Below are positions 15,867 to 25,133 of a stretch of 64,000 nt of DNA, in pieces (position 1 is the first letter of the stretch; every line of letters begins with the position of its first letter). The position numbers and the translations under genes are program-made. The DNA is taken from the NCBI GenBank assembly GCA_016290775.1, contig JAEEVF010000001.1, positions 620,001-684,000 on the forward strand. The letters are read 5' to 3'. This stretch comes from Acetatifactor sp. Lineage in GTDB: Bacteria > Bacillota > Clostridia > Lachnospirales > Lachnospiraceae. A model generated the notes under the pieces. The model was not told the DNA's origin. It worked only from the letters and a program-made list of their open reading frames with translations, and made no database searches.

Positions 15867-16346
15867 CTATTTGTCTTTTGGATGCACTTTAGGAACGATT
15901 TCCTTGGAGTCTAAAAGGACGGTAAAGGGTCCGTCATTTAATAAAGAGACTTTCATGTCAGCACCGAAAGATCCAGTCTGTACGCGGCTTTCGCCGAGTA
16001 GCCGACGACATTCTTTCACGACGTATTCATAGAGATCCGTGGCCAGAGGTGGTCTGGCTGCATCCGTGAAGGAAGGACGGTTCCCTTTCCTACAGTCAGC
16101 ATATAAAGTAAACTGTGGAACAAGGAGCAAGTTTCCATTGACGCTGTTCAGATCCAGGTTAGTTTTTCCCTCGGCATCTTCAAAAATGCGAAGGCCCAAG
16201 AGCTTGGAAATCATTTTATCGGCAATCTGTACGGTGTCATCATGAGTGACGCCGATCAAGACCATAAATCCTTTTTCAATGGCGCCGATCACTTCGCCTT
16301 CCACCGTGACGCTTGCGTGTTTCGTGCGTTGTACCACAAATCTCAT
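15867..16346 (-). CDS. dtd: D-aminoacyl-tRNA deacylase
   Basis: A 159-residue DTD dimer subunit that hydrolyses D-aminoacyl-tRNA and mischarged Gly-tRNA(Ala). The two active-site motifs are LLVPQFTLYAD (PQFTL in place of the common SQFTL) and the Gly-cisPro motif in LLNDGPFTVLLDS. The N-terminus MRFVVQRTKHASVTVEGE is typical. AGAGGA lies 5 nt before the ATG. It is not tightly linked to a relA gene as in many bacteria; the next gene upstream is an RNase E/G. Confidence 0.96.
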   Translation of the reverse strand: MRFVVQRTKHASVTVEGEVIGAIEKGFMVLIGVTHDDTVQIADKMISKLLGLRIFEDAEGKTNLDLNSVNGNLLLVPQFTLYADCRKGNRPSFTDAARPPLATDLYEYVVKECRRLLGESRVQTGSFGADMKVSLLNDGPFTVLLDSKEIVPKVHPKDK

Positions 16347-16408
16347 GTCAGTCCTCTTCTATTTTATGTATTCTCTTAATTCCCCGCTCTTTACTGTATT
16401 CAATTCTT

Positions 16409-17698
16409 TTATTGAAGCTTAGGCTTTCGCGGAACGGGATATTTATATTTTTTCGCCTGCTCCCAAAGCGGCGGCACGGTCTTCATGCGAGTGATCTCCA
16501 TGAGGCCAAGTTTTGTGATGTCCACGACAACGGTTTTTACGCGGTCTCTTTGCAGGAGATGCTGCATCACCTTGATCAGATCTTCATGGTCCTGCGGATC
16601 AGACATATTGATGAAATCAACCAGAATCATGCCGGAAAGGTTTCTGAGCCTGATCTGAAAAGCGATTTCCTCCGCAGCTTCCATGTTGATGGCGCGATAA
16701 TAGTCTTGTTCGCCCTTCTGCGCTTCAAATTTGCCCGAATTTACGTCGATCACGGTTAAGGCTTCCGTTGGCTCAATGATCAGATAAGCTCCGGATTTGA
16801 GCCACACACGCGTTGATAGGGCACCTTCGAGCTTGGAGGATAAGCTGTAGAGCTTTTCGAGCGGATAATCCAAGTCTTCATAAAACCGGATCGTCTTTCC
16901 GGGAGGAATGATCTCATCTCCTTGCATTTCCTCCAAAAGCTCAGGATCGTCCGTCACGATCTCTTGATATTCTTCCGGCAGAACAAAGTGATTGATTGCA
17001 TCCTGCCATGGGCTTGGCGGTTTCCTAAGGCATGTGTAAACATTGCGGTAAAACGCAGTGTTCAGAAGCGCAAAAAACTCTTTTATCAAACCGTCAAGGG
17101 CCTTCTTAAGCAGTTCCGTCGGAACCTCACGGCATTCCGTACGCACGATCAGTCCTACGGGCGGGAAGCGGTCCACGTATTCGCATTCTTCCTTTGAGAT
17201 CCAGGACCATGGGAGAAGATTCCCCTCTTCATCAAAGTATTTCCCGCAGCACACCGCCGCCTTGATCTCAGATTTCCTTTGAGCGGGAAGCTTTGTGGAG
17301 AAATTCGTCTTGTTCGATCCAAGCGCCAGAACAAAGAAACGATTAGAGACGGAAATCTTTGTTGTGACGGCGGGCTGCTTTGTCTTTTGCGCTTCTCGGA
17401 TCCCTTGTACCAGGATCAGATCGCCCTGTTTTAGCTTTCTGCCTTCAGAAGGCCCGTCTCCGCTTAAATAAAACGGCGTCTGCATCTGTGAACCTGGCAG
17501 AAAGCACACGTTTCCTTTTTCAATCTCCGCGAAGCATGCATTGAGGTCCTTTACGACGTCGCGGATCCTTGCAACGTAAATACCGCCGGTGACCTTTTCT
17601 TTTTCACCCTGAAAAGACGCGGCCATGAGCTTTTGGCCATTCATCAGAACGGCACAGCGCCTGTCATGCACTTTTGTGAAAATCAGTTTACCATCCAT
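16409..17698 (-). CDS. rng: Ribonuclease E/G family endoribonuclease, short form
   Basis: A 429-residue single-strand-specific RNase. The S1 RNA-binding domain is at about 30-110 (GGIYVARIRDVVKDLNACFA). The catalytic DNase I-like core carries the metal-binding aspartates in TVIDVNSGKFEAQKG and MILVDFINMSD. The C-terminus stops at VPRKPKLQ, and I see no CPxC zinc-link motif, which RNase E/G normally uses for dimerisation. The ATG at 17698 is used because AGGAA lies 9 nt upstream; a GTG three codons earlier abuts that site. It follows the TIGR03936 gene, a common neighbour. Confidence 0.88.
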   Translation of the reverse strand: MDGKLIFTKVHDRRCAVLMNGQKLMAASFQGEKEKVTGGIYVARIRDVVKDLNACFAEIEKGNVCFLPGSQMQTPFYLSGDGPSEGRKLKQGDLILVQGIREAQKTKQPAVTTKISVSNRFFVLALGSNKTNFSTKLPAQRKSEIKAAVCCGKYFDEEGNLLPWSWISKEECEYVDRFPPVGLIVRTECREVPTELLKKALDGLIKEFFALLNTAFYRNVYTCLRKPPSPWQDAINHFVLPEEYQEIVTDDPELLEEMQGDEIIPPGKTIRFYEDLDYPLEKLYSLSSKLEGALSTRVWLKSGAYLIIEPTEALTVIDVNSGKFEAQKGEQDYYRAINMEAAEEIAFQIRLRNLSGMILVDFINMSDPQDHEDLIKVMQHLLQRDRVKTVVVDITKLGLMEITRMKTVPPLWEQAKKYKYPVPRKPKLQ

Positions 17699-17738
17699 AA
17701 GAATCACTTCCTAAAAGATTTTAAAGATTGTATATACA

Positions 17739-18467
17739 TTAGAATATTTCCCCGACCTCATCCATGGAGAGAAGCTCCCCAAGGATTCCATCCACGGACA
17801 CCTTGCGCGTATAGGTGTCAAGGCGCGAGATCTGCAAAGCGTTTTCAGAAAGGCTGTCATCATGCAGTGCAAGAAGTGCATCAAGCACCTGCGCCGGCTT
17901 TACGTTATCGCCGCTGGAAGCCTCCAAAAGCATCTCCAGCGATTGATCTTCCTTGACGAAAAATTCAAAGATGCCAGGTCGAAGGTCAACCTCACGAGTG
18001 CCTTTTTTCCCTTCTTTCACATAAGGAATGGTTTCTTTTGAAAGGAACTCGGAAATCGCTTCGTTCACCCTCGCAGGATCTTCTTTGAACAAAGCAGGCG
18101 TACGACCTTCCCTAAAACTTACAAGATATTTCGCCGCCGCTACGCTTGCCATTGCATTTCCCGCATTCTCCGGAAGCCTTTTTACGCTGACAATCTTGAT
18201 CTCAGGCACGCTGGCGGCATTCATGCGCTCAAGCATATCTTGCGAATCCGTTACGGAATGGACTTCAATGTCCATGTATTCTCCATGACTCTCAAGGCCA
18301 ACGCTTAAGGGTTGGGCAAAGGTCATGATCATATGCGGGCTAAAGCCGCCCGTAAAGGCTACGTCAATCTCAGCGCGGCGCAGGCACTTTTGGAAAAAAC
18401 GCATGACGTCAAGGTGTCCGATGTAACGGATGGCGCCGGTTTTCTCGAATCTGACGCGAAGTCTCAT
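17739..18467 (-). CDS. TIGR03936/DUF2344 family radical SAM-associated protein
   Basis: A protein of about 242 residues with the DUF2344 signature (RLRVRFEKTGAIRYIGHLDV, AFTGGFSPHMIMTFAQPL). It is nearly always encoded directly after, or fused to, the B12-binding-domain radical SAM protein seen here at 18472. The pair is of unknown function, possibly tRNA or rRNA modification. The start is probably the ATG at 18467 (GGGAG 12 nt upstream); the in-frame ATG at 18479 is also possible and would overlap the upstream stop (ATGAGTGA). RNase E/G follows. Confidence 0.9.
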   Translation of the reverse strand: MRLRVRFEKTGAIRYIGHLDVMRFFQKCLRRAEIDVAFTGGFSPHMIMTFAQPLSVGLESHGEYMDIEVHSVTDSQDMLERMNAASVPEIKIVSVKRLPENAGNAMASVAAAKYLVSFREGRTPALFKEDPARVNEAISEFLSKETIPYVKEGKKGTREVDLRPGIFEFFVKEDQSLEMLLEASSGDNVKPAQVLDALLALHDDSLSENALQISRLDTYTRKVSVDGILGELLSMDEVGEIF

Positions 18468-18471
18468 GTTA

Positions 18472-20361
18472 TCACTCATCTCCCGCCACCCTTTCTTCAA
18501 AGCAGATACCGCCGCCAAACCTTGCGGCGCCGCAGCCCTGACATTTCACTTTGCAGTTTTCGGATATCATCTCATTCTGCGCCTTTTGCCATTCGCGCTT
18601 CAGGAATTCCTTGGTCACGCCGGCGTCAATGTAATCCCATGGAAGAATCTCATCCAAAGAACGTTCCCTGGAAGTGTAAAACTCGGGCGTAAGTCCGCAT
18701 TCTTCAATGGTTTCAAGCCAGACGCGATGTTTATAATATTCACTCCAGGCATCATAAAAACAGCCCTTCTGATAAACCTTCAGGATGACCTCGGCAAGCC
18801 TTCTGTCGCCTCTTGCGAGAACACCTTCCATGACGCTGGCGTCCGCCTCATGCCAATTGTACTTGATGCTCTTTTGGTTGAGCTGTTCCGAAATGCATTT
18901 TCTCGTGAAATATGCTTTCTCCACGAACTGGTCCTTCGTGCACTGAGGCGCCCACTGAAAGGGCGTAAAGGGCTTTGGAACAAAGAAGGACGTGCTTGCA
19001 ACGATCTGTACTCTTCCGTTCACGCGCTTTTCCTTTGGCACGGTTTCGAAGAATTCAGCCGCGATCTTGTTACACAGCTCAGCAATGCCGCGAATGTCAT
19101 CCTCCGTCTCCGTAGGCTGCCCCAACATGAAATAAAGCTTTACTCTCGTCCAACCGCCTTCAAATGCGAGATGTGCGCCGCGAAGGATCACTTCCTCCGT
19201 GAGCCCCTTATTGATCACGTTGCGGAGCCTTTGGCTGCCAGCCTCGGGCGCAAAGGTAAGGCTCGACTTTTTGATGTCTTGAACCTTGCTCATGACGTCA
19301 AGCGAGAATGCGTCAATACGAAGGCTCGGCAAGGATATATTGATGTGCCGCTTGTCACATTCCTCGATCAGATAATCGATCAGTTCAGGGAGCTTGGAGT
19401 AATCGCTGGAGCTCAAAGAGCTCAAGGAAACCTCTTCATGGCCTGTGTTCTTTAACATGGTCATGGCATATTCCTTAAGCACGTCCACGTTACGCTCACG
19501 GACGGGACGATAGAGCTGTCCTGCCTGGCAAAAACGGCAGCCCCTGATGCATCCGCGCTGGATCTCGAGCACCACGCGGTCCTGCGTGACCTTCATGTAA
19601 GGTACCACAGGCTTCATGGGATAATAAGTTGACGACAGATCCATCACCACTTCCTTGAGGACCTTTTCCGGAACGTCATCAAAACGCGGCGAAAAAGCAG
19701 CAATCGTGCCATCCTCGTGATAAGTCACGTCATAAAGTGAAGGAACGTACATGCCAGGGATCTTGGCAGCCTCGCGAAGGAAGTTTTCACGGTCAAAACC
19801 TTCTTTTCTATGCTTTCGATAGAGTGCAAGGAGCTCGGCATATCTGGTCTCGCCTTCGCCAATATAAAATAAGTCAAAGAAGTCTGCAATGGGCTCGGGG
19901 TTATAGGTACAAGGTCCGCCGCCGATCACAATGGGATCGTCATCGTCACGATCCTTCGAAAGAAGCGGGATCTGTGAAAGGTCAAGCACCTGCAGGATGT
20001 TGGTGTAGCACATTTCATATTGGATCGTGATCCCAAGAAAATCAAAGTCTTTGATCGGATCCTGAGACTCGAGCGCAAACAAAGGGATCCGTTCCTTGCG
20101 CATGATCTCATCCAGATCCATCCAGGGAGAATATACGCGCTCGCACCATACGCCATCCATCTTGTTAAACATGTCATAAAGGATCTGTATCCCAAGATGA
20201 GACATTCCGATCTCGTAAACGTCCGGGAAGCACATGGCAAAACGAACGTCAACTTCGCTTAGATCCTTTACGACGCTGTTATATTCATGCCCGATATATC
20301 TTGCAGGCTTTTCGATTTTCATCAATATGTCATCTGACAAAGCCAAATGATCTCTGTTCAC
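18472..20361 (-). CDS. TIGR03960 family B12-binding-domain radical SAM protein
   Basis: A 629-residue radical SAM enzyme. The N-terminal part (about 30-180: FAMCFPDVYEIGMSHLG, SQDPIKDFDFLG, DPIVIGGGPCTYNPEPIADF) resembles a cobalamin-binding fold. The radical SAM core has its 4Fe-4S motif in QRGCIRGCRFCQAG. A C-terminal domain contains CKVKCQGCGAARFGGG, which may hold another metal. Its substrate is unknown; it is co-conserved with the DUF2344 protein. Start is a GTG at 20361 with AGGAGG 10 nt upstream, overlapping the 3' end region of the gene before it. Confidence 0.92.
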   Translation of the reverse strand: MNRDHLALSDDILMKIEKPARYIGHEYNSVVKDLSEVDVRFAMCFPDVYEIGMSHLGIQILYDMFNKMDGVWCERVYSPWMDLDEIMRKERIPLFALESQDPIKDFDFLGITIQYEMCYTNILQVLDLSQIPLLSKDRDDDDPIVIGGGPCTYNPEPIADFFDLFYIGEGETRYAELLALYRKHRKEGFDRENFLREAAKIPGMYVPSLYDVTYHEDGTIAAFSPRFDDVPEKVLKEVVMDLSSTYYPMKPVVPYMKVTQDRVVLEIQRGCIRGCRFCQAGQLYRPVRERNVDVLKEYAMTMLKNTGHEEVSLSSLSSSDYSKLPELIDYLIEECDKRHINISLPSLRIDAFSLDVMSKVQDIKKSSLTFAPEAGSQRLRNVINKGLTEEVILRGAHLAFEGGWTRVKLYFMLGQPTETEDDIRGIAELCNKIAAEFFETVPKEKRVNGRVQIVASTSFFVPKPFTPFQWAPQCTKDQFVEKAYFTRKCISEQLNQKSIKYNWHEADASVMEGVLARGDRRLAEVILKVYQKGCFYDAWSEYYKHRVWLETIEECGLTPEFYTSRERSLDEILPWDYIDAGVTKEFLKREWQKAQNEMISENCKVKCQGCGAARFGGGICFEERVAGDE

Positions 20362-20362
20362 T

Positions 20363-21598
20363 TTATGATTTCCTCCTGACGGCTTGTTGCATCCGCTTTA
20401 CGTCGTCATTGGTACAAGCTTCCGTGGAATATCTCGCCTTTTCATAGATCAGCGCGATCAGCTCGTTCTTCTCTTCCATCGCAAATTCCCTTGCGGTCAT
20501 GCGACCTAAGTCATGAGAATCCTTGGAGGTTTGTAATGCTCTTTTCTGATAGAGTCTGCGGATCCTTCGAGAGGGCGACAGGTATCTGTCATCGTCTTCG
20601 GGAGCACTATAAATGACTGCTTCGGTAAGACTCTCGCGAGCATCCTCGGGCTCATCATCGCCTTGTTCCAATAAATGCAAGGTGTTTGCTTTCCCCATAA
20701 GGAACTTGACAACCGCAATAACGATCGAAACTAACGCAAAGGTCAAAATAATAGCCACAAGGAAGAACGCAATGACTTCAAAAACACGCGCCAGAGGCGA
20801 AGTTTCAGGGGCCGCGGCGCGTTCCGAAAGCTCATTGGCCACATACTTACCGTCTTCAAGTACAGCCTCCGTCGGTTCCTGACCACGCCCGAAAAGACCT
20901 CGGATCGCCCAGATAAACTTTGCCCATAACTCATGGAACTTATTTCCGATTTTCCAGAAAAACTCATTCGAAACGGAAAAGGAAGAAACAAGGAGCATGA
21001 AAATAATAAACACACCAAAGTATTTAAGGCTCCCGGTCAGCCCGGAATACAGGATCTTTCCCTTTGGCATGTTCGAGGAGATGCCTTCGTTGGAATGCGT
21101 AAACACGATGTATCCGCTCAAATAATAAGACAACACTGCGCAGATGATCGAAAGGATCGTTGCCACGTGCATCATGAAGGTAAACTCAAATTTGCAGTAG
21201 ATCATCGCGATCGCGCAAAAGATCAGATTGATGATCAAGGGAATAAATGGCGGAATCTGATAATTGGATTCATCTTCTTTATGAATGCTCGTCATAAGGC
21301 TTGCGATCAGATATGCCAGAGCAAATAATGCATAGATCAGCTTGATCGAGGGCGGATCGATGGGAAGCAGGGCGATCACTCCCGCAAGAACGGGAAGAAA
21401 AATGATCTGCAAAATAAAGCTTTTCGCCAGCTCTCTTGCAAGGAATAAAACAAGAGGGAAAATGCTCGTGATGATAAAGCCAAGGAGCATAAAGCCGGAA
21501 GGTCTTGGGTTTTCAGCGATGATCAGGACAAGGGGAAACAAAGCCCAGTGATAGGCTTGTGCATTCAAAGTTGCTTTTAACGTTTCTGCTCTGAACAT
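20363..21598 (-). CDS. Polytopic membrane protein, third gene of a MoxR-DUF58 operon, with DUF4129-like tail
   Basis: A 411-residue protein I do not recognise by name. About six or seven N-terminal membrane segments (roughly 15-200), a loop with a charged patch, one further membrane segment (about 275-300) and a soluble C-terminal region (about 325-411, with SRRIRRLYQKRALQ and EFAMEEKNELIALIYEKARYS) resembling DUF4129. MoxR-DUF58 operons usually encode here a membrane protein with a transglutaminase-like core and such a tail; I see no Cys-His-Asp transglutaminase block. GGAGG lies 8 nt before the ATG. Confidence 0.75.
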   Translation of the reverse strand: MFRAETLKATLNAQAYHWALFPLVLIIAENPRPSGFMLLGFIITSIFPLVLFLARELAKSFILQIIFLPVLAGVIALLPIDPPSIKLIYALFALAYLIASLMTSIHKEDESNYQIPPFIPLIINLIFCAIAMIYCKFEFTFMMHVATILSIICAVLSYYLSGYIVFTHSNEGISSNMPKGKILYSGLTGSLKYFGVFIIFMLLVSSFSVSNEFFWKIGNKFHELWAKFIWAIRGLFGRGQEPTEAVLEDGKYVANELSERAAAPETSPLARVFEVIAFFLVAIILTFALVSIVIAVVKFLMGKANTLHLLEQGDDEPEDARESLTEAVIYSAPEDDDRYLSPSRRIRRLYQKRALQTSKDSHDLGRMTAREFAMEEKNELIALIYEKARYSTEACTNDDVKRMQQAVRRKS

Positions 21599-21651
21599 GG
21601 CAATTCCCTCCTTCCCTTTTCGCTTATATATACACTCGCAAATGAAATGAT

Positions 21652-22776
21652 CTACGTCACGCTGATGGCTTTTACGCTTGGTCTTACGACAGTTGGTATC
21701 TCATCCAAGACAAAGCGCTTTGACTTCGGATGGAACCAGGAATAAACTCTTCCCTGCATGGAGAATTCCCGAAGAATGTCCAAAAAGACTTCGTCATAGG
21801 TGGCCGAAACAAAACAAGTATATGTATTCTCCTGCTCCGTCAAAATCCTGCGACGAAAGAGCTTATCGAAATCCAGTGCATCCTTTTCCGTGTCCACGCG
21901 GGAAAGCCCGCGCAGGATCGCGGATTGCTGGTTCGGCCCTTTTGAAGCACTGCGGTACATGGGTTCCCCGGTCAATACGTCAGGACCGTTGCAGAAGAAG
22001 GACACCTTAATGCCCTGCTCCAAAAGATATTTTGCAAGGCCGGCCGCAAGACGGATCGCATCCTCAAGCTCATCCACGTTACGGATAAGGTGCTTATCCT
22101 CGAGATTTAAGAAAATCCGAACGGTTTTCGGTGCCGTGTAATTCTTTTGATTGACCATGAAATGCCCTGTTTTTGCGGTGGCCTTCCAGTTGATGCTTTT
22201 CATGCTGTCAAAGGGCTGATACTCCCTGATCCCGCGAAGCTCAAAGGGATCTTCATAGAGATTTCTTTTGGTGAGCATTTCACCGTTTAATTGCTGCAGC
22301 ATCAGCTGGAATTCCCTACTCTCCAAGGCCTTCGGAAGCATGTAAACACTCTCCTGCGGCTGAAACGAGGAATGCATTTCACAGGACATGATCAGATCGG
22401 AGCTTGTCAGGTCCACGTTACGGATCTGATAGTAGCCGCGCTTTTTGCCATAGTAATAAAGCGTTCGCGTGACACGTTCTCCGCCGCTGATCTGGAAAAT
22501 GTCATTGTGATAGAACTGATCAGTCACGATGGAGCCGCGGTTCTTTTCAAATTCCAGATTTCTGTTCGTCTGGAACTTTACGTTGAGCATGGGCAACGGA
22601 AGCTTTTTGTGATTCTCCACGATGATCTGAAGCGTTCCCTTGCTGTACTGCGGAACCTCAGCCTCACAGAATTTCACGCGGACTTCCAATTGGTCCAGCC
22701 AGTGCGTGATATAATATTTTCTCTGCAAGAGCACCGCAATGAGCATGATCACTGCGATGATGATGGTTTGGATCAT
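21652..22776 (-). CDS. DUF58 domain-containing membrane-anchored protein
   Basis: A 374-residue DUF58 protein. Two short hydrophobic N-terminal segments are merged (about 1-20), followed by an extracytoplasmic-type beta-rich region. The DUF58 signature is EDPFELRGIREYQPFDSMKS with INWKATAKTG, then a vWA-like fold (about 205-360). DUF58 proteins work with MoxR AAA+ ATPases as chaperone-like pairs. The start ATG overlaps the moxR stop (ATGA), so the two are translationally coupled. Confidence 0.93.
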   Translation of the reverse strand: MIQTIIIAVIMLIAVLLQRKYYITHWLDQLEVRVKFCEAEVPQYSKGTLQIIVENHKKLPLPMLNVKFQTNRNLEFEKNRGSIVTDQFYHNDIFQISGGERVTRTLYYYGKKRGYYQIRNVDLTSSDLIMSCEMHSSFQPQESVYMLPKALESREFQLMLQQLNGEMLTKRNLYEDPFELRGIREYQPFDSMKSINWKATAKTGHFMVNQKNYTAPKTVRIFLNLEDKHLIRNVDELEDAIRLAAGLAKYLLEQGIKVSFFCNGPDVLTGEPMYRSASKGPNQQSAILRGLSRVDTEKDALDFDKLFRRRILTEQENTYTCFVSATYDEVFLDILREFSMQGRVYSWFHPKSKRFVLDEIPTVVRPSVKAISVT

Positions 22777-23717
22777 TTTTCAAAATCCTCAGTGGGGACA
22801 ACGGTTTCCTTGATCAGGTTCTGTACAAACTTCTCACAATCCGTGCTTTTGCCGTAGCCAAGAATGATCCTGTGCGTGAGCACGGCAGGTGCCACCTTCT
22901 TTACATCATCCGGAATGACAAAGGCACTTCCGCGCAGACAAGCATATGCTTTCGCCGCATGCATGAGTGCAAGGGTTCCTCTGGGGCTGACGCCCATAAG
23001 CACGTCATTGTTGTTCCGTGTTGCAGTGGTCATCCTTACGATATAATCCTGAATGCCGAGGGATACGTGAACGGCTCCGGCTTCCTTGCGAACTGCTTCG
23101 AGTTCACTTGCCGTAACCACGCTGTGAAGCGTCTCTAGAGGATCAGAATCCATATACTTATTCAGGATCTTGATCTCCTCCTCATGAGAAGGGAAGCCAA
23201 CGGAAAGCTTCATCATGAAACGGTCGAGCTGCGCTTCCGGAAGCGGGAAGGTTCCTGCGGTCTCCACTGGGTTTTGCGTAGCGATGACAAAGAAAGGATT
23301 TCCGGGCAGATAGGTCTGTCCGTCAATCGTCACCTGGCGCTCTTCCATGACCTCCAAGAGGCCGGCCTGCGTTCTCGGCGTTGCTCGGTTGATCTCATCG
23401 GCCAACAGAATGTTCGTAAAAACAGGGCCGGTACGCAGCACGAAATCGCCCGTCTTGGGATCATAGACGTTCAGACCAGTTACGTCGGTGGGAAGTAAGT
23501 CGGGCGTAAACTGAATACGGGAGAAAGAAAGATCAAAAGATCTCGCCAGCGCTTTCGCCAGCTTTGTCTTACCAGTTCCGGGAACGTCCTCCAAAAGCAC
23601 GTGACCGCCCGCAACCATTGCAGAAAAGATCAAAGTCAGTACGTCATCCTTTCCGACGATGACTTCGCCTAAGTTTTGAAGTAGTTTTTCGTGAAATTCA
23701 TACCCAAGATTTGCCAT
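22773..23717 (-). CDS. MoxR family AAA+ ATPase
   Basis: A 314-residue AAA+ ATPase. Walker A is in LLEDVPGTGKTKLAKALA, Walker B in NILLADEINRATPRTQ, and sensor/arginine regions are in IATQNPVETAGTFPLPEA and QLDRFMMKLSVG. MoxR ATPases assemble or activate partner proteins, usually those bearing vWA folds, such as the DUF58 protein encoded next. The ATG at 23717 follows GGGGG by 8 nt; an in-frame ATG at 23741 is less supported. A promoter at 23756-23784 precedes it. Confidence 0.94.
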   Translation of the reverse strand: MANLGYEFHEKLLQNLGEVIVGKDDVLTLIFSAMVAGGHVLLEDVPGTGKTKLAKALARSFDLSFSRIQFTPDLLPTDVTGLNVYDPKTGDFVLRTGPVFTNILLADEINRATPRTQAGLLEVMEERQVTIDGQTYLPGNPFFVIATQNPVETAGTFPLPEAQLDRFMMKLSVGFPSHEEEIKILNKYMDSDPLETLHSVVTASELEAVRKEAGAVHVSLGIQDYIVRMTTATRNNNDVLMGVSPRGTLALMHAAKAYACLRGSAFVIPDDVKKVAPAVLTHRIILGYGKSTDCEKFVQNLIKETVVPTEDFEK

Positions 23718-23755
23718 TTTGTGTACCCCCTGTACATCCAAATTCCATGAAAACT

Positions 23756-23784
23756 ATTTTAGCACAAAATCGTGTCCAATACAA
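23756..23784 (-). promoter_or_regulatory. Promoter of the moxR-DUF58-membrane protein operon
   Basis: On the - strand, TTGTAT (23779-23784), a 17-bp spacer and TAAAAT (23756-23761). It sits directly downstream of the his operon terminator. Confidence 0.65.
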
Positions 23785-23797
23785 CAAAATACATACA

Positions 23798-23834
23798 ACA
23801 AAATGGCCAGGAGAAATGTCTTCTCCTGACCATT
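23798..23834 (-). terminator. Terminator of the his operon
   Basis: Stem CAGGAGAA with TTCTCCTG (23808-23815 and 23821-23828), extended past one mismatch by two G-C and three A-T pairs, followed in the - direction by a T-rich tract. Confidence 0.8.
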
Positions 23835-23844
23835 GATCAACATG

Positions 23845-25128
23845 TTATCTGTTTGCCAGCTCCTGGGTGATCTCTTCCCAGGTGATGTCCTTTTCTGCCA
23901 TAAGTACCATGCAGTGATACAGGAAATCACTGATCTCATATTTGATCTCATTGGGGTTTGGATTCTTGGCGGCGATGACGATCTCCGTGGCTTCCTCTCC
24001 CAGTTTTTTTAGGATCTTGTCAATTCCCTTATCGAACAGGTAATTGGTGTAGGAGCCTTCCTTGGGATGCACCTTGCGGTCCTTGATGACTGCGAAAACT
24101 TCCTCGAAGACCTGAAGAGGATTGTCTGCTTCTTCATATTCCTTCTTCGCGATCTCGTTAAAGAAACAGCTTCTTGCGCCCGTATGGCAGGCAACGCCGA
24201 TCTGATTGACCTTTGCGAGGATGGTGTCAAAGTCGCAATCCGCGGACAGGCTCCGAACAAACTGGAAATGTCCGCTGGTCTCACCCTTGAGCCACTGTGA
24301 CTGCCTTGAGCGACTGTAATAATGCATCTTGCCGGTCTTTAGCGTCTGCTCATAGGCTTCTTCGTTCATATATGCCACCATGAGCACTTCGAGCGTGCGA
24401 TAATCCTGAACAACCACGGGAACAAGACCATTTTCGCCCTTCTTCAGCTGCTCCCACGAAAAGGCGGGAGTCAGGCGCTCCACTTCGATCCCGTTCTGCA
24501 TGCAAAGATCTTTTAATGCCGTGATCTCGGTGGCGTTGTCATTGATCGCATTTCCAGTAAGACCGGACACGTTCTCTTCTCCAAGCACCTCGATCAGCTT
24601 GTTCAATGCGATCTGGCCGATAAAGATAAGGCAAGGCAGCTTTGTGATCTCATTTACCTCATGGATCACGTGCGGATTGAGTAAGATCAGGCCAGACAAG
24701 AATTCGTTGGCGGTCTTTAAGTGATCAAAGATCGTCTCCACCTTGCCAAAGCAAGCTAAGATCTTATTCTTGCCAAACTTCTGCGAAACTTCCTGAGTGA
24801 TCTCTACGTTGGATTCCAGTTCAAAGTTCAGCGCAACCTTCTTGCAGCCTGCATAGAGGAGCTTTTTTACGTCCTCCATGCGTTTGATGTTGCCTGCTCC
24901 GATCACGTCCGCTTCTACAGCCTCGCAGATTTCCTTGATCTGATCGATGGTGTGGTCATGCTCCTGATCACCTTTGGAAAGGTCAAAGATCAGGATTTCA
25001 TCCACGCCGTTTTCGTCATAATATTTCGCAAGGCTTAAAGGATCTTCATTGATCACGGTAAGGTCGTTTAAGTTCTGTACGGCCTTTCCCTGATAGAGAT
25101 ACATACTTGAGACGAATCTTTTTTTCAT
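23845..25128 (-). CDS. hisIE: HisIE bifunctional enzyme with N-terminal HisA/HisF-like barrel
   Basis: A 427-residue fusion. Residues about 223-325 are HisI (phosphoribosyl-AMP cyclohydrolase) with zinc/metal motifs [10 protein letters not shown] and [13 protein letters not shown] (C298, C314, C321). Residues about 337-427 are HisE (phosphoribosyl-ATP pyrophosphatase) with [16 protein letters not shown]. These do steps 2 and 3 of histidine synthesis. The first about 215 residues look like a HisA/HisF TIM barrel, but the conserved catalytic aspartate of strand 1 is replaced by Tyr10 and the second (around residues 125-128) is also absent. The barrel is therefore probably structural or regulatory. 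It is the last gene of the his operon. Confidence 0.9.
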   Translation of the reverse strand: MKKRFVSSMYLYQGKAVQNLNDLTVINEDPLSLAKYYDENGVDEILIFDLSKGDQEHDHTIDQIKEICEAVEADVIGAGNIKRMEDVKKLLYAGCKKVALNFELESNVEITQEVSQKFGKNKILACFGKVETIFDHLKTANEFLSGLILLNPHVIHEVNEITKLPCLIFIGQIALNKLIEVLGEENVSGLTGNAINDNATEITALKDLCMQNGIEVERLTPAFSWEQLKKGENGLVPVVVQDYRTLEVLMVAYMNEEAYEQTLKTGKMHYYSRSRQSQWLKGETSGHFQFVRSLSADCDFDTILAKVNQIGVACHTGARSCFFNEIAKKEYEEADNPLQVFEEVFAVIKDRKVHPKEGSYTNYLFDKGIDKILKKLGEEATEIVIAAKNPNPNEIKYEISDFLYHCMVLMAEKDITWEEITQELANR

Positions 25129-25133
25129 TGTAC

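Noticed and set aside
18430..19455. 341-residue + strand frame opposite the radical SAM gene
   Set aside because: The radical SAM protein motifs are on the - strand; this frame has no recognisable family or start signal.
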